Shown here in pieces: positions 25,097 through 35,399 of a stretch of DNA of 64,000 nucleotides. Below the pieces are notes generated by a model. The model was not told the origin of the DNA and did no database searches. It saw only the letters and a list, made by a program, of their open reading frames with translations. A program made the position numbers and the translations under genes. The stretch's first letter is position 1. Each line of letters begins with the position of its first letter. Source of the DNA: Clostridium sp. AM22-11AC (GTDB lineage: Bacteria > Bacillota > Clostridia > Lachnospirales > Lachnospiraceae); contig NZ_QUCM01000012.1 of NCBI RefSeq assembly GCF_003473545.1, positions 20,910 to 84,909 of the forward strand, read 5' to 3'.

Positions 25097-25744
25097 TTAA
25101 ATATGAAAACACTTCTGGATATCCCTGCTTGCTCCCAGCACCAGCATAGTAACATCTTTGTCCAGTACTGTATCCGGAGTAATGGACATTTCCAGCTTGC
25201 CATCGCGTTTTAAAGCCATGATAGTGATGTTGTATTTCTTTCTGATGTCAATATTTCCAACAGTCTTTCCCACCCAGTTTTCCGGAATGCTGATCTCAAA
25301 GATCGCATGGTCATCAGATAACTGGATATAATCAAAAATATGCTCCGAGCTATAACGGATCGCTGTCCAGTTTGCCAGCTGTTTCTCCGGATACACGACC
25401 TCATCTGCGCCATTGCGCAGCAGAAATCTTGCCTGAACATCCCTTGCGGCCCTTGAAACTACCAGCTTTGCACCCAGATCCTTTAAATAGGCCGTTGTTT
25501 CCAAAGAGCTTTGGAAATCCCCACCGATCGCCACGATGCACACATCAAAATTTCCAATTCCCAAAGACTGTAAAAATTCAATATTGGTGCTGTCCCCGAT
25601 CTGTCCGCTGGTGACAAAAGGAAGCACTGCCTCTACACGGTCCTCCTGTTTGTCTACCGCTAATACCTGATGATTTAATTCGTTTAATTTCTCCGCAATA
25701 TGTCTTCCAAATCGTCCAAGTCCTATTAATAATATTGATTTCAA
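25097..25744 (-). CDS. TrkA/KtrA-type potassium uptake regulatory subunit
   Basis: A 215-residue cytoplasmic RCK protein that gates the K+ channel subunit encoded upstream. An N-terminal Rossmann motif GLGRFGRHIAEKL binds nucleotide; a C-terminal TrkA_C domain follows (~140-215). I choose a TTG start at 25744 because AAGGAGG lies at 25754-25760 and the protein then begins KSILLIGLGRFG, as the family does; the longer ORF would add 17 residues before that. Confidence 0.9.
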   Translation of the reverse strand: MKSILLIGLGRFGRHIAEKLNELNHQVLAVDKQEDRVEAVLPFVTSGQIGDSTNIEFLQSLGIGNFDVCIVAIGGDFQSSLETTAYLKDLGAKLVVSRAARDVQARFLLRNGADEVVYPEKQLANWTAIRYSSEHIFDYIQLSDDHAIFEISIPENWVGKTVGNIDIRKKYNITIMALKRDGKLEMSITPDTVLDKDVTMLVLGASRDIQKCFHI

Positions 25745-25822
25745 TATGATTTTCCTCCTTATTTTTCCATTGCACATATCCGATACCCGCCGCATACGCG
25801 GCGGTATATTAATATTCCCATA

Positions 25823-27166
25823 TTATCCCACTGTGATCTTCTCCTGGGGGAATTTTGTCATACTCGGCCGCATACCGGACAGTGCTGCAAATACCAGCGT
25901 CAGGCCGCCTACGCGTCCACAGTACATTAAAACAATCAATACCAGTCTTGCAGCCGCTCCCAGGGTCGGTGTCACACCCAGTGTCAAACCTACGGTTGCA
26001 ATAGCAGAACCGGCCTCAAACAAACTTGTGAGCACAGGCAGTCCTTCTGCATAGCATAAAAACAGTCCGCCCACTGTACAAAGCACCATATACATCAGCA
26101 TAACTACTGCCGCATACCGCACGGTTTCCGTTGGAATACGTCTGCCAAAACACTGGGCGTCTTCTTTTCTGCGAAATACAGCCGCCGTTGAAAGCAGTAA
26201 AACTGCAATGGTAGTCATTTTCATACCGCCTGCGGTAGATCCCGGCGCACCGCCGATCAGCATTAACATGACCATTAAAAACAGTCCGCCTTCGCTCATC
26301 TGCCCGAAATCTGCTGTATTAAACCCGGCAGTTCTTGGTGTTACCGCCTGAAACAGGGATAACCAGAACCGTTCCAGTCCATTTCCCCACTGGGATCCGT
26401 GAAACTCCCCAAAATAGAAAATAACCGTAGGTACGATCACCAGTATCAGATCTGTTACCAGTATTACCTTGCTCTGCATCCTGTATTTTTTAAACTGCAG
26501 CTTATTTGTCTTTATATCTTCCCAGGTGAGAAATCCCAGACCGCCGATCAGTATGAGCAATACAATAACTGCATTTACAAGCCCGTTTCCAGCATAATAA
26601 GTCAGTGACGAGTACTGCTGTCTGACTCCCATCAGATCAAAGCCTGCGTTGCAGAAAGCAGAAATGGAATGAAAAACACCATACCAGATCCCTTTTCCCA
26701 CTCCAAAGTCCTTTATAAACACAGGTGCCAGCAAAATAGCTCCTAGCAGTTCGATCAGCGCGATACCTTTCAGGAAAAAGCCTGTAAAACGGACAATGCC
26801 GCCTACCTGTGGTGCTGAGATCGACTCCTGCATCAGGCTTCTCTGCATCAGACCGATCTTCTTCCCTGAAACCATGGCTACTGCAATGGTAATGGTCACA
26901 ACGCCCATTCCTCCGATCTGGATCAGCAGCAGGATCACCACCTGTCCAAAACAGCTCCAGTACGTAGCTGTATCATGGACGATCAGCCCTGTCACACAGG
27001 TAGCCGATGTAGCTGTAAATAACGCATCCAGAAATGGCGCGCTTCCCGGCTCCCTGGATGCAAAAGGCAGCATTAAAAGCAGTGTTCCCACTAATATAAC
27101 TGCCAAAAAGCCAAATATAATGATCTGAAAAGAAGATAAGCTCTTCTTTTTTTGAAATAATTCCAT
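25823..27166 (-). CDS. TrkH/KtrB-type potassium transporter membrane subunit
   Basis: A 447-residue K+ translocating subunit with four pore-loop repeats visible at TATSATCVTGL, SISAFCNAGFDL, AVTPRTAGFNT and SAIATVGLTLG; the conserved Gly of each filter is present. Size and sequence fit KtrB better than long TrkH. It heads a minus-strand set trkH-trkA-kdpD-kdpE. The 125-base upstream region has an inverted repeat GTCAT/ATGAC near 27202-27216 that may bind a regulator. Confidence 0.92.
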   Translation of the reverse strand: MELFQKKKSLSSFQIIIFGFLAVILVGTLLLMLPFASREPGSAPFLDALFTATSATCVTGLIVHDTATYWSCFGQVVILLLIQIGGMGVVTITIAVAMVSGKKIGLMQRSLMQESISAPQVGGIVRFTGFFLKGIALIELLGAILLAPVFIKDFGVGKGIWYGVFHSISAFCNAGFDLMGVRQQYSSLTYYAGNGLVNAVIVLLILIGGLGFLTWEDIKTNKLQFKKYRMQSKVILVTDLILVIVPTVIFYFGEFHGSQWGNGLERFWLSLFQAVTPRTAGFNTADFGQMSEGGLFLMVMLMLIGGAPGSTAGGMKMTTIAVLLLSTAAVFRRKEDAQCFGRRIPTETVRYAAVVMLMYMVLCTVGGLFLCYAEGLPVLTSLFEAGSAIATVGLTLGVTPTLGAAARLVLIVLMYCGRVGGLTLVFAALSGMRPSMTKFPQEKITVG

Positions 27167-27291
27167 TTTCCCTCCTGTAACAGCCCTTTTACCAGCAATG
27201 TCATTTCATTATGACATAATCCCCTCAAAGTTTCTATTAAAAATACAACGCTTCGTATAAAGATTGTATAAAGAATTTATCTTAGATTTTT

Positions 27292-28122
27292 CTAAAAGTC
27301 CCCGCTCTTATCCATATCCGGCAGTTCCATTGCCTGTTGGTCTGAAGGCGCACAGCCAAACATCTTCCGGTACGCCCGGAAGAAGCTGGAATAATCTCCA
27401 AATCCGGCTTTAAGTGCTGCCTCTGCAGCCGGTGTTCCCCCGGCCAGTTCTTTTCTTGCAATCGTCATCCTTTTATATAAAATGTATCTGGCTACCGTAG
27501 TGCCTGCCGCACGCTTAAAGATAGCAGTCAGATGATTTTTACTCATATAAAATTTTTCTGCCAGTCCTTCTAATGTGAGATGCTCCGTCAGGTGCTCATT
27601 AATGTAACGCAGGATCTCCTGGGCTACATCTTCCTTCCCCGGTCCGCGACCTACCCCCTTTTCATACATTGCAGATAGATAGGTCAAAAACGATACGATC
27701 CGTGCGCGAATTGCAATATCCTGCAGTTCCCTGCTATAAGATCCACATTCTTCCAAGGAATTAAAATACCATTCTGCCCGGAACTGTTCTTCCATATACC
27801 ACCAGCTTTTTCCAAGAATTCCCAAAAGCAGCTGTTTTTCCTTTTCCGTCAGAAGTTCCGGCACAAAGTGCAGCCGGATCCTGTGGTACTCGCTTCCGTC
27901 CAGCACCCGCAGCCCATGAAAGCAGTTTGGCGGAATGATCAGGAGACTTCCAGGCTTTGGTACATAAGAAGTCCCCTCCAGAAAGTACTCCACATTCCCT
28001 TTTACCATGTAATAGATCTCATAACTGTTGTGGCAGTGCATCTTATACTCCATATCCGCCTCATCACTGCGGGTATGGGCATACACCACCTGACTTGTTT
28101 TAAAACTGTCTTCCTGATACAT
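27292..28122 (-). CDS. AraC-family transcriptional regulator with cupin sensor domain
   Basis: A 276-residue regulator. An N-terminal cupin fold (HCHNSYEIYYMVKGNVEYFLEG ... GSLLIIPPNCFHGL) probably binds a small sugar or metabolite; the C-terminal ~100 residues hold two AraC helix-turn-helix motifs (LTLEGLAEKFYMSKNHLTAIFKR; AEAALKAGFGDYSSFFRAYRKMFG). Ribosome binding site GAGGGAG. Target unknown: neither neighbour is an obvious sugar gene. Confidence 0.9.
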   Translation of the reverse strand: MYQEDSFKTSQVVYAHTRSDEADMEYKMHCHNSYEIYYMVKGNVEYFLEGTSYVPKPGSLLIIPPNCFHGLRVLDGSEYHRIRLHFVPELLTEKEKQLLLGILGKSWWYMEEQFRAEWYFNSLEECGSYSRELQDIAIRARIVSFLTYLSAMYEKGVGRGPGKEDVAQEILRYINEHLTEHLTLEGLAEKFYMSKNHLTAIFKRAAGTTVARYILYKRMTIARKELAGGTPAAEAALKAGFGDYSSFFRAYRKMFGCAPSDQQAMELPDMDKSGDF

Positions 28123-28221
28123 GATCTCCCTCTTTTTATTGCATGATACCGGGTCCCAGGTTCAAAAATCCTCCTGCAAACAGGCTTGCACCGGATTTCC
28201 AGCCTTTTGCCCCTAGTATCC

Positions 28222-28249
28222 ATTGTATCAAAGTTTGTTCGATTTGCAA
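28222..28249 (-). promoter_or_regulatory. Promoter for the AraC-family gene
   Basis: Minus-strand TTGCAA (28244-28249) and TACAAT (28222-28227) lie 16 bases apart, giving a leader of about 95 bases. Just upstream, plus-strand TTACAATG appears twice four bases apart (28264-28283), a direct repeat of the kind AraC proteins bind. Confidence 0.5.
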
Positions 28250-28385
28250 TATTCTTTACGCACATTACAATGGTTTTTACAATGTATCGGATATATAATA
28301 GGCAACGTAAACAAGAGAAAACCGAAAGGGCCCTCCCCCTTTCACACAAACATTTTATCCCCCCTTTATACACATATGTATACAG

Positions 28386-28418
28386 AAAAGACCAGGTATC
28401 CCCAGTACCTGGTCTTTT
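28386..28418 (-). terminator. Terminator of the AEC carrier gene
   Basis: AAAAGACCAGGTA (28386-28398) pairs perfectly with TACCTGGTCTTTT (28406-28418); T-rich on the minus strand after the stem. Confidence 0.88.
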
Positions 28419-28425
28419 CGTTTTG

Positions 28426-29355
28426 TTAAAGTATCATCTGGAACAAAAGCACCATAAGCGGCATCGTCACAATAGAAAACAATGTAGTCATAACATTGAT
28501 AGCGCTGGCATATTGGGAGTCGTTTCCATATACCTGGCACATCTGGGTGATCGTTGAAGCAGAGGGTGTGATCACTGCCAGAAATACGATCAGCAGCAAT
28601 TTCTTTCCGTCAGGACTTCCATTTACAAGACCACTGACCTTTAAAAGGAGCAACGCCACCGCCGGTACTGCGATCAGCCTTAAAAATGTAATAAAATAAA
28701 CTCTTCCATTTGTAAAAATATCTTTCAGGCTCATCTCTGCGATCAGCATTCCCGTTACCATCATACTGGCCGGTCCGATCATGCTTCCCACAGAGCCAAA
28801 AGTCTGGTTTAAGATCTGGGGCAGGCGGATCTTTGTGAAAAACAGGAACACGCCTGCAAATACAGCGACCATATTAATATTTAACAATATCTTTTTCCAG
28901 TCGATCTTACTCTGCCTGCTTAAGACCCATTTTCCATGACTCCACACAAACACGATCTGCACACTCATAAACACGCAGCCATACAGTACCCATTCCTGCC
29001 CCAGGACAAAGGTCACGATGGGCATGATCAGATTTCCTGCATTGGAATAATACACAGATGCCTTTTCAACCTCATTTAAGCCCATTCGACCTGCGCCCCA
29101 TACAATGATAAGTAATAGCACCTGAAGCATTACAGAGGCTGCGAAGGCCAGTAAAAGGCCCTGTACCTTCTCACTGGTATAATCCACCTGGAACGCATTG
29201 ATGATAACGCAGGGAATGATCAGATACAGCACGATCTTTGAAATAACCTTGCTGTCCTCTCCCTTCAAAAGCCTTGCCTTTACGATCACATAGCCCATAA
29301 ATATCATTAAAAACAACTCTGTGATCTGCTGCATCAAAAGTAAACTGATCTCCAT
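28426..29355 (-). CDS. AEC-family transporter (auxin efflux carrier / malate permease-like)
   Basis: A 309-residue membrane protein with about ten helices, of the AEC family (QITELFLMIFMGYVIVKARLL, SKIVLYLIIPCVIINAF, and late ITPSASTITQMCQVYGND). Bacterial members export or exchange organic acids. Start 29355 is chosen for GGAAAGG 7 bases upstream; the longer ORF adds 17 non-family residues. It follows gdhA but is separated from it by a strong terminator. Confidence 0.87.
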   Translation of the reverse strand: MEISLLLMQQITELFLMIFMGYVIVKARLLKGEDSKVISKIVLYLIIPCVIINAFQVDYTSEKVQGLLLAFAASVMLQVLLLIIVWGAGRMGLNEVEKASVYYSNAGNLIMPIVTFVLGQEWVLYGCVFMSVQIVFVWSHGKWVLSRQSKIDWKKILLNINMVAVFAGVFLFFTKIRLPQILNQTFGSVGSMIGPASMMVTGMLIAEMSLKDIFTNGRVYFITFLRLIAVPAVALLLLKVSGLVNGSPDGKKLLLIVFLAVITPSASTITQMCQVYGNDSQYASAINVMTTLFSIVTMPLMVLLFQMIL

Positions 29356-29388
29356 AGTAAAACCTTTCCGAAAACATATGCATGATAA

Positions 29389-29434
29389 CAAAAAGATCCT
29401 GCACACAGACTGTTTATAGCCATGTGCAGGATCT
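29389..29434 (-). terminator. Terminator of gdhA
   Basis: Perfect 12-bp stem AGATCCTGCACA (29394-29405) with TGTGCAGGATCT (29423-29434), T tract on the minus strand. Confidence 0.9.
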
Positions 29435-29457
29435 GGAATTTTAAATTACTTTATTTT

Positions 29458-30927
<1,470 letters not shown>

Positions 30928-30983
30928 GAAACAATTACATATTAAACCTATACGAAAATGCTTATTAAATATATAACTCCAAG

Positions 30984-31985
30984 TTATAAAAAAGCACCCT
31001 CCTTTGTATTCTTAAGAATCTGCACTTTTTCTTCTTCTGTCAGCCCAACCAGTTTCTTAAGATATTCAAACTCCTTCTTAAGCTCTGTACGGCAAATGGC
31101 CATATCATCGGTGCACACAGCTACCCTGATCCCCTGGCTTAAATATTCTCTTAAAGGATAAACTTTCATATCCGGGATCGCCTTGGTAATCCGGTTGCTG
31201 GTTGGACACATTTCCAAGAAAATGCCCTTTTCACGGATCATGCGCACAACAGCCGGATCCTCATAGCTTCTCACTCCATGTCCGATCCTTGCTGCACCCA
31301 TTTCAATGGCACAGGCTACCTCTGCTGCTCCGCCGGCCTCACCTGCATGGATGGTAAATGGAATGTTCCTGTCAGCAGCCTTCTTAAACAGCTCTTTATA
31401 TTTATAAGTAGGATAAAGAGCCTCTGCTCCCGCTAAGTCCATGGCTGCCACACCATAACCTTTCCTTCCGTCTGCCAGAATACGCTTCTTTACATACTCC
31501 CCGGTCAGCTCCATGGTTTCTTCGTTTGCCCTTTCATTTCCATTGCCACGCATACAGCAAAGGATCAGATTACATGGCAGTGTGGAGCGTTTAAGACCGT
31601 CCAGAGCCGCTTCTATGACCTGTGCCTGAGATAATCCACCCTGACAGTGCAGCTGAGGTGCAAAACGCAGTTCTGCGTAGGAAAGGCCTTCTGCCTTTAA
31701 CTCTTCCTGTACCAGATATATCGCCTCACTAATACCTTCCTTTGTCTGCAAAAGTTTCAACGGCAGATCAAAACACTGCAAAAATTCATTTAAGCTCTGG
31801 CAGTCTTCCCCTACAGACAATGCATTGTTTAACTGCTCTCCCTCATATGGCAGTTCTATCCCCTGAAGTGCCGCCAGCTTTTTGGCGATCCGGGGTGTAA
31901 TGGCACCGTCTAAATGAAGATGCAGTTCCCCATAGCCTGTTTCCTGATCTTCCATTTCCATCGTTTCCTTTAAATCTATTTCCAT
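30984..31985 (-). CDS. add: Adenosine deaminase
   Basis: A 333-residue zinc-dependent deaminase converting adenosine to inosine in purine salvage. Metal and catalytic motifs: ELHLHLDGAI, FTIHAGEAG, RIGHGVRSYED, LEMCPTSN and CTDDMAI. The residue after the TDD motif is Met rather than the usual Pro, a minor deviation. The ribosome binding site is AAAGGGG. A perfect parS site sits in its 5' leader, 22 bases before the ATG. Confidence 0.9.
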   Translation of the reverse strand: MEIDLKETMEMEDQETGYGELHLHLDGAITPRIAKKLAALQGIELPYEGEQLNNALSVGEDCQSLNEFLQCFDLPLKLLQTKEGISEAIYLVQEELKAEGLSYAELRFAPQLHCQGGLSQAQVIEAALDGLKRSTLPCNLILCCMRGNGNERANEETMELTGEYVKKRILADGRKGYGVAAMDLAGAEALYPTYKYKELFKKAADRNIPFTIHAGEAGGAAEVACAIEMGAARIGHGVRSYEDPAVVRMIREKGIFLEMCPTSNRITKAIPDMKVYPLREYLSQGIRVAVCTDDMAICRTELKKEFEYLKKLVGLTEEEKVQILKNTKEGAFL

Positions 31986-32006
31986 CTGTAATCCCCTTTC
32001 GCAGAA

Positions 32007-32022
32007 TGTTTCACGTGAAACA
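32007..32022. other. parS centromere-like site 1
   Basis: Perfect TGTTTCACGTGAAACA. Lies between adhE and add, in the add leader, about 9.7 kb from parB and 22 kb from dnaA, making it the most distal site in the window. Confidence 0.92.
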
Positions 32023-32147
32023 TTTCTTACCCTTCTTGTTTTTTACCAACAGTATAGCTGATTTTTCCGGAAAACACCAGATTTCGTTTGTATGATCCAG
32101 TCCCCAATACTCACAAACACAATTTCTCATAAACTCCCAAACGCGAA

Positions 32148-32179
32148 CAGACCGCCTGCCCCGAAAGGCCGACGGTCTG
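32148..32179 (-). terminator. GC-rich hairpin after adhE
   Basis: CAGACCG (32148-32154) pairs with CGGTCTG (32173-32179), with inner GCCT/AGGC. It follows the adhE stop on the minus strand, but the T tract is weak, so terminator function is only probable. Confidence 0.5.
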
Positions 32180-32236
32180 CTCCAAACACAAAGGATAAAG
32201 GTTTTACCCACAATGGGTTCGATTTATATTTAATGA

Positions 32237-34864
32237 TTATTTTCCGTAGTAAGCTCTTAAGTACATTTCCTTGATCTCGCTCATCAGAGGATATCTTGGG
32301 TTAGCACCGGTGCACTGGTCATCGAATGCCTGCTCTACCATGTCATCCAGTCTGTCTAAGAAATCTTTCTCATCAATTCCGTATGCCTGGATAGAGGACT
32401 TAACACCAACCTGCTTCTTCAGATCTTCGATCTTCTCCATCAGCTTCTTAACTGCCTCAGCATCATCCTTCGCCTGGATGCCTACGAAACGAGCGCACTC
32501 TGCGTATCTTGCCTGGGTATGTGGATACTGATACTGGGAGAAGGTTCCCATCTTGCGTGGGTTCTCAGCAGCGTTAAACTCAATTACCAGGTTTAATAAC
32601 AGTGCATTTGCAAGTCCATGTGGCAGGTGATGGAATGCACCTAATTTATGTGCCATAGAGTGGCAAACACCTAAGAATGCATTTGCAAATGCCATACCAG
32701 CCATGCAGGAAGCGTCTGCCATCTTCTGACGTGCTTCTACATTTCCAGGCTCATTGTAAGCAGTTGGAAGATATTCAAATACATTCTTCATAGCCTTTAA
32801 TGCAAGACCGTCTGTATAGTCTGTAGCCATAACAGAAGCATATGCTTCCAGAGCGTGTACCAGAACGTCCAGACCGGATGCGCTGGTCAGTCCCTTAGGC
32901 TGGCTCATCATATTGTCAGTATCTACAATTGCCATCTTAGGCAGCAGCTGGTAGTCAGCTAACGGATACTTAACACCGGTGTTCTGATCAGTGATAACTG
33001 CGAATGGTGTAACCTCAGAACCAGTACCGGAAGAGGTAGGAACTGCTACAAAGTATGCCTTCTCGCCCATGGTTGGGAAGGTATATACACGCTTACGGAT
33101 ATCAATGAAACGCATTGCCATATCCATGAAGTCTGCTTCTGGATGCTCATAGAGAACCCACATGATCTTGCCGGCATCCATTGCGGAACCGCCGCCCATT
33201 GCGATGATCACATCCGGCTCAAATTCTCTCATCAGCTTTGCGCCAGCCTGTGCATTTGCCAGGGTTGGGTCTGGCTGTACATCAGAGAATACAGTGTAAG
33301 TAATTCCCATTTCATTTAAACGGTCAGTGATAACATGTGTATATCCATTCTTGTACAGGAAAGAGTCTGTTACGATGAAGGCTCTCTTCTTGCCCATAAC
33401 GTCCTTTAATTCCTTCAGTGCTACAGGCAGACAGCCCTTCTTAAAGTAAACCTTCTCAGGTGCTCTGAACCACAGCATGTTCTCTCTCCTCTCAGCAACA
33501 GTCTTGATATTTAACAGGTGCTTTACACCAACGTTCTCAGATACGGAGTTTCCGCCCCAGGAACCGCAGCCTAATGTCAGGGATGGTGTCAGCTTGAAGT
33601 TGTATAAGTCACCGATACCGCCGTGGGAAGAAGGTGTATTGATCAGGATACGGCAGGTCTTCATGCGCTCTGCATGCTTCATGATCTTCTCAGTTTCATT
33701 TACATTGATGTACAGAGAAGAAGTATGGCCGTAACCGCCGTCAGCCACCAGACGCTCTGCCTTATCCAGTGCCTCGTCAAAGGTCTTTGCCTTGTACATT
33801 GCAAGTACTGGGGACAGTTTCTCATGTGCGAACTCTTCGCTGATATCTACGGACTCAACTTCGCCGATAAGGATCTTGGTATCTACAGGAACTTCTACAC
33901 CAGCCAGCTTTGCAATGGTGTATGCAGACTGTCCAACGATCTTTGCATTTAAGGCACCGTTGATCAGGATGGTCTTTCTTACCTTTTCGATCTCACCTGG
34001 TTTTAAGAAATAGCAACCTCTGTATTCAAATTCTTTCTTGGCAGCTTCATATACAGGCTCCAGAATGGTTACAGACTGTTCAGAAGCACAGATCATACCA
34101 TTATCAAAGGTCTTAGAATGGATAATGGAGTTAACTGCCATACGTACATCTGCAGTGTCATCAATGATAACCGGTGTATTTCCGGCACCTACGCCAAGTG
34201 CAGGTTTTCCGGAAGAATAAGCTGCTTTAACCATTCCAGGACCACCGGTTGCCAGGATAATGTCTGCATCTCTCATAACTTCGTTTGTTAAGTCAAGAGA
34301 TGGAACATCGATCCAGCCGATGATGCCTTCTGGTGCTCCAGCTGCAACTGCTGCATCCAGAACTACCTTTGCTGCTGCAATGGTGCTCTTTTTAGCTCTT
34401 GGATGTGGGGAAATGATGATCGCATTTCTGGTCTTTAAGGAGATCAATGTCTTAAAAATCGCAGTTGATGTTGGATTGGTAGTTGGGATAACTGCTGCAA
34501 CCAGACCGATCGGCTCTGCGATCTTCTTAATTCCATATTCCTTATCTTCTTCGATCACACCAACTGTTTTAGTGTTCTTGTATGCATTGTAAATGTACTC
34601 TGCTGCGTAGTTGTTTTTGATGACCTTATCTTCTACGATACCCATTCCGGTCTCTTCTACTGCCATTTTTGCCAGCGGGATACGCATCTTGTTTGCTGCG
34701 CTTGCTGCTGCGAAGAAGATCTTATCAACCTGCTCCTGTGTGTAGGTTGCAAATACTTTCTGAGCTTCACGCATTGCTGCCATTTTTGCATTTAAGCCTT
34801 CTACGCTGTCAATGATCTCCGGAACAACCTGTTCTGCTTTCTTTGCCATTTCCATTTCCTCCAT
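32237..34864 (-). CDS. adhE: Bifunctional acetaldehyde-CoA / alcohol dehydrogenase
   Basis: An 875-residue two-domain fermentation enzyme that reduces acetyl-CoA to acetaldehyde and then ethanol, regenerating NAD+. N-terminal aldehyde dehydrogenase half: PTTNPTSTAIFKTL, GVGAGNTP, and catalytic Cys in NGMICASEQS. C-terminal iron-dependent alcohol dehydrogenase half: GGGSAMDAGK, PTSSGTGSEVTPFAVI, and metal His residues in GVCHSMAHKLGAFHH. Forms cytoplasmic filaments (spirosomes) in other species. Starts at 34864 or 34849 are both possible; the latter has GGAGG 8 bases upstream. Preceded by a consensus promoter with a candidate Rex site. Confidence 0.97.
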   Translation of the reverse strand: MEEMEMAKKAEQVVPEIIDSVEGLNAKMAAMREAQKVFATYTQEQVDKIFFAAASAANKMRIPLAKMAVEETGMGIVEDKVIKNNYAAEYIYNAYKNTKTVGVIEEDKEYGIKKIAEPIGLVAAVIPTTNPTSTAIFKTLISLKTRNAIIISPHPRAKKSTIAAAKVVLDAAVAAGAPEGIIGWIDVPSLDLTNEVMRDADIILATGGPGMVKAAYSSGKPALGVGAGNTPVIIDDTADVRMAVNSIIHSKTFDNGMICASEQSVTILEPVYEAAKKEFEYRGCYFLKPGEIEKVRKTILINGALNAKIVGQSAYTIAKLAGVEVPVDTKILIGEVESVDISEEFAHEKLSPVLAMYKAKTFDEALDKAERLVADGGYGHTSSLYINVNETEKIMKHAERMKTCRILINTPSSHGGIGDLYNFKLTPSLTLGCGSWGGNSVSENVGVKHLLNIKTVAERRENMLWFRAPEKVYFKKGCLPVALKELKDVMGKKRAFIVTDSFLYKNGYTHVITDRLNEMGITYTVFSDVQPDPTLANAQAGAKLMREFEPDVIIAMGGGSAMDAGKIMWVLYEHPEADFMDMAMRFIDIRKRVYTFPTMGEKAYFVAVPTSSGTGSEVTPFAVITDQNTGVKYPLADYQLLPKMAIVDTDNMMSQPKGLTSASGLDVLVHALEAYASVMATDYTDGLALKAMKNVFEYLPTAYNEPGNVEARQKMADASCMAGMAFANAFLGVCHSMAHKLGAFHHLPHGLANALLLNLVIEFNAAENPRKMGTFSQYQYPHTQARYAECARFVGIQAKDDAEAVKKLMEKIEDLKKQVGVKSSIQAYGIDEKDFLDRLDDMVEQAFDDQCTGANPRYPLMSEIKEMYLRAYYGK

Positions 34865-34994
34865 AATTCCCTTTGTGTTTGTGTTACTTTGTAATGCCTT
34901 GTGTTTGTTATCGTTTTAATGTGTTTGTTTTCATGTTATGTTGTGTCGATTGCTTTATTTCTTTCGTTAATTAATTATCAATCTCACATTAGGC

Positions 34995-35023
34995 ATTATA
35001 TCGTATTGTTAAAAAAATGTCAA
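34995..35023 (-). promoter_or_regulatory. Consensus promoter of adhE
   Basis: Minus-strand TTGACA (35018-35023), 17-base spacer, TATAAT (34995-35000): a perfect match to the housekeeping consensus, with a ~125-base leader before adhE. Confidence 0.9.
35006..35023. promoter_or_regulatory. Candidate Rex redox-repressor operator
   Basis: TTGTTAA, AAAA, ATGTCAA: the left half matches the clostridial Rex consensus TTGTTAA-N4-TTAACAA exactly and the right half at 4 of 7. It covers the promoter spacer and -35 of adhE, where a repressor would block polymerase. Rex is known to control adhE in clostridia; no rex gene is in view. Confidence 0.45.
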
Positions 35024-35101
35024 CTATGTTTTTTAATAAAAACAAGGAAGTTCCTTCCTCATTTTTACGAGATCATCCATAAATGAATAGGAACTTGCTT
35101 G

Positions 35102-35149
35102 TATCAGGTGGGTGAAAACCCGCCTGATAAGCTGCAGAGCAGCTTTTTT
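35102..35149 (+). terminator. Tandem hairpins with T run, plus strand
   Basis: A 12-bp hairpin with GAAA tetraloop (35102-35113 / 35118-35129) is followed without gap by a 6-bp hairpin (35130-35135 / 35139-35144) and six T. This is a complete plus-strand terminator, yet no plus-strand gene precedes it. It may end a short RNA starting near 35.0 kb. Confidence 0.55.
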
Positions 35150-35241
35150 ATTATGAGCAGGTAGCGAAAGCGGATTGCGAATATCCTTTGATACAATACT
35201 TACAGAACCTGCCACTGGCAGCTTCTTCCAGATGCATGGCA

Positions 35242-35302
35242 ACAAAAAAACGCCTGGAACAAGGGATTGCATAATGCATTTCCTGTTTTTGTCCAGACGT
35301 TT
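35242..35302 (-). terminator. Terminator of metK
   Basis: 11-bp stem (35248-35258 with 35292-35302, one wobble), internal TGCATTATGCA palindrome in the loop, T tract on the minus strand. Confidence 0.8.
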
Positions 35303-35399
35303 CTCTGTTTTAACCTTCTTTTATCCGGTTATTTATTGTTTTTATTTTAACACAATCTGCATTTCTGTCCTGTTTTATCACAGATAACAGAACATTTTC

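Larger units (their letters stand above)
28123..28425. other. 303-base intergenic region between AraC and AEC genes
   Basis: Contains the AraC-gene leader and promoter, a TTACAATG direct repeat (28264-28283) and, next to the AEC stop, a 13-bp terminator hairpin at 28386-28418. No open frame with a ribosome binding site was found. Confidence 0.5.
34865..35399. other. 535-base region between adhE and metK
   Basis: From adhE outward: a CA-rich minus-strand leader with repeated AACACAAA-type units (34868-34940), the adhE promoter and candidate Rex operator (34995-35023), a near palindrome AAGGAAGTTCCTT at 35043-35055, tandem plus-strand hairpins ending in a T run (35102-35149), unrecognised sequence 35150-35240, and the metK terminator (35242-35302). 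A 79-codon minus-strand frame across 35033-35272 has no recognisable product and crosses the hairpins, so it is not called. Confidence 0.6.

Noticed and set aside
35033..35272. 79-codon minus-strand open frame between adhE and metK
   Set aside because: No ribosome binding site, no recognisable domain, and it runs through two strong hairpins and a terminator region.
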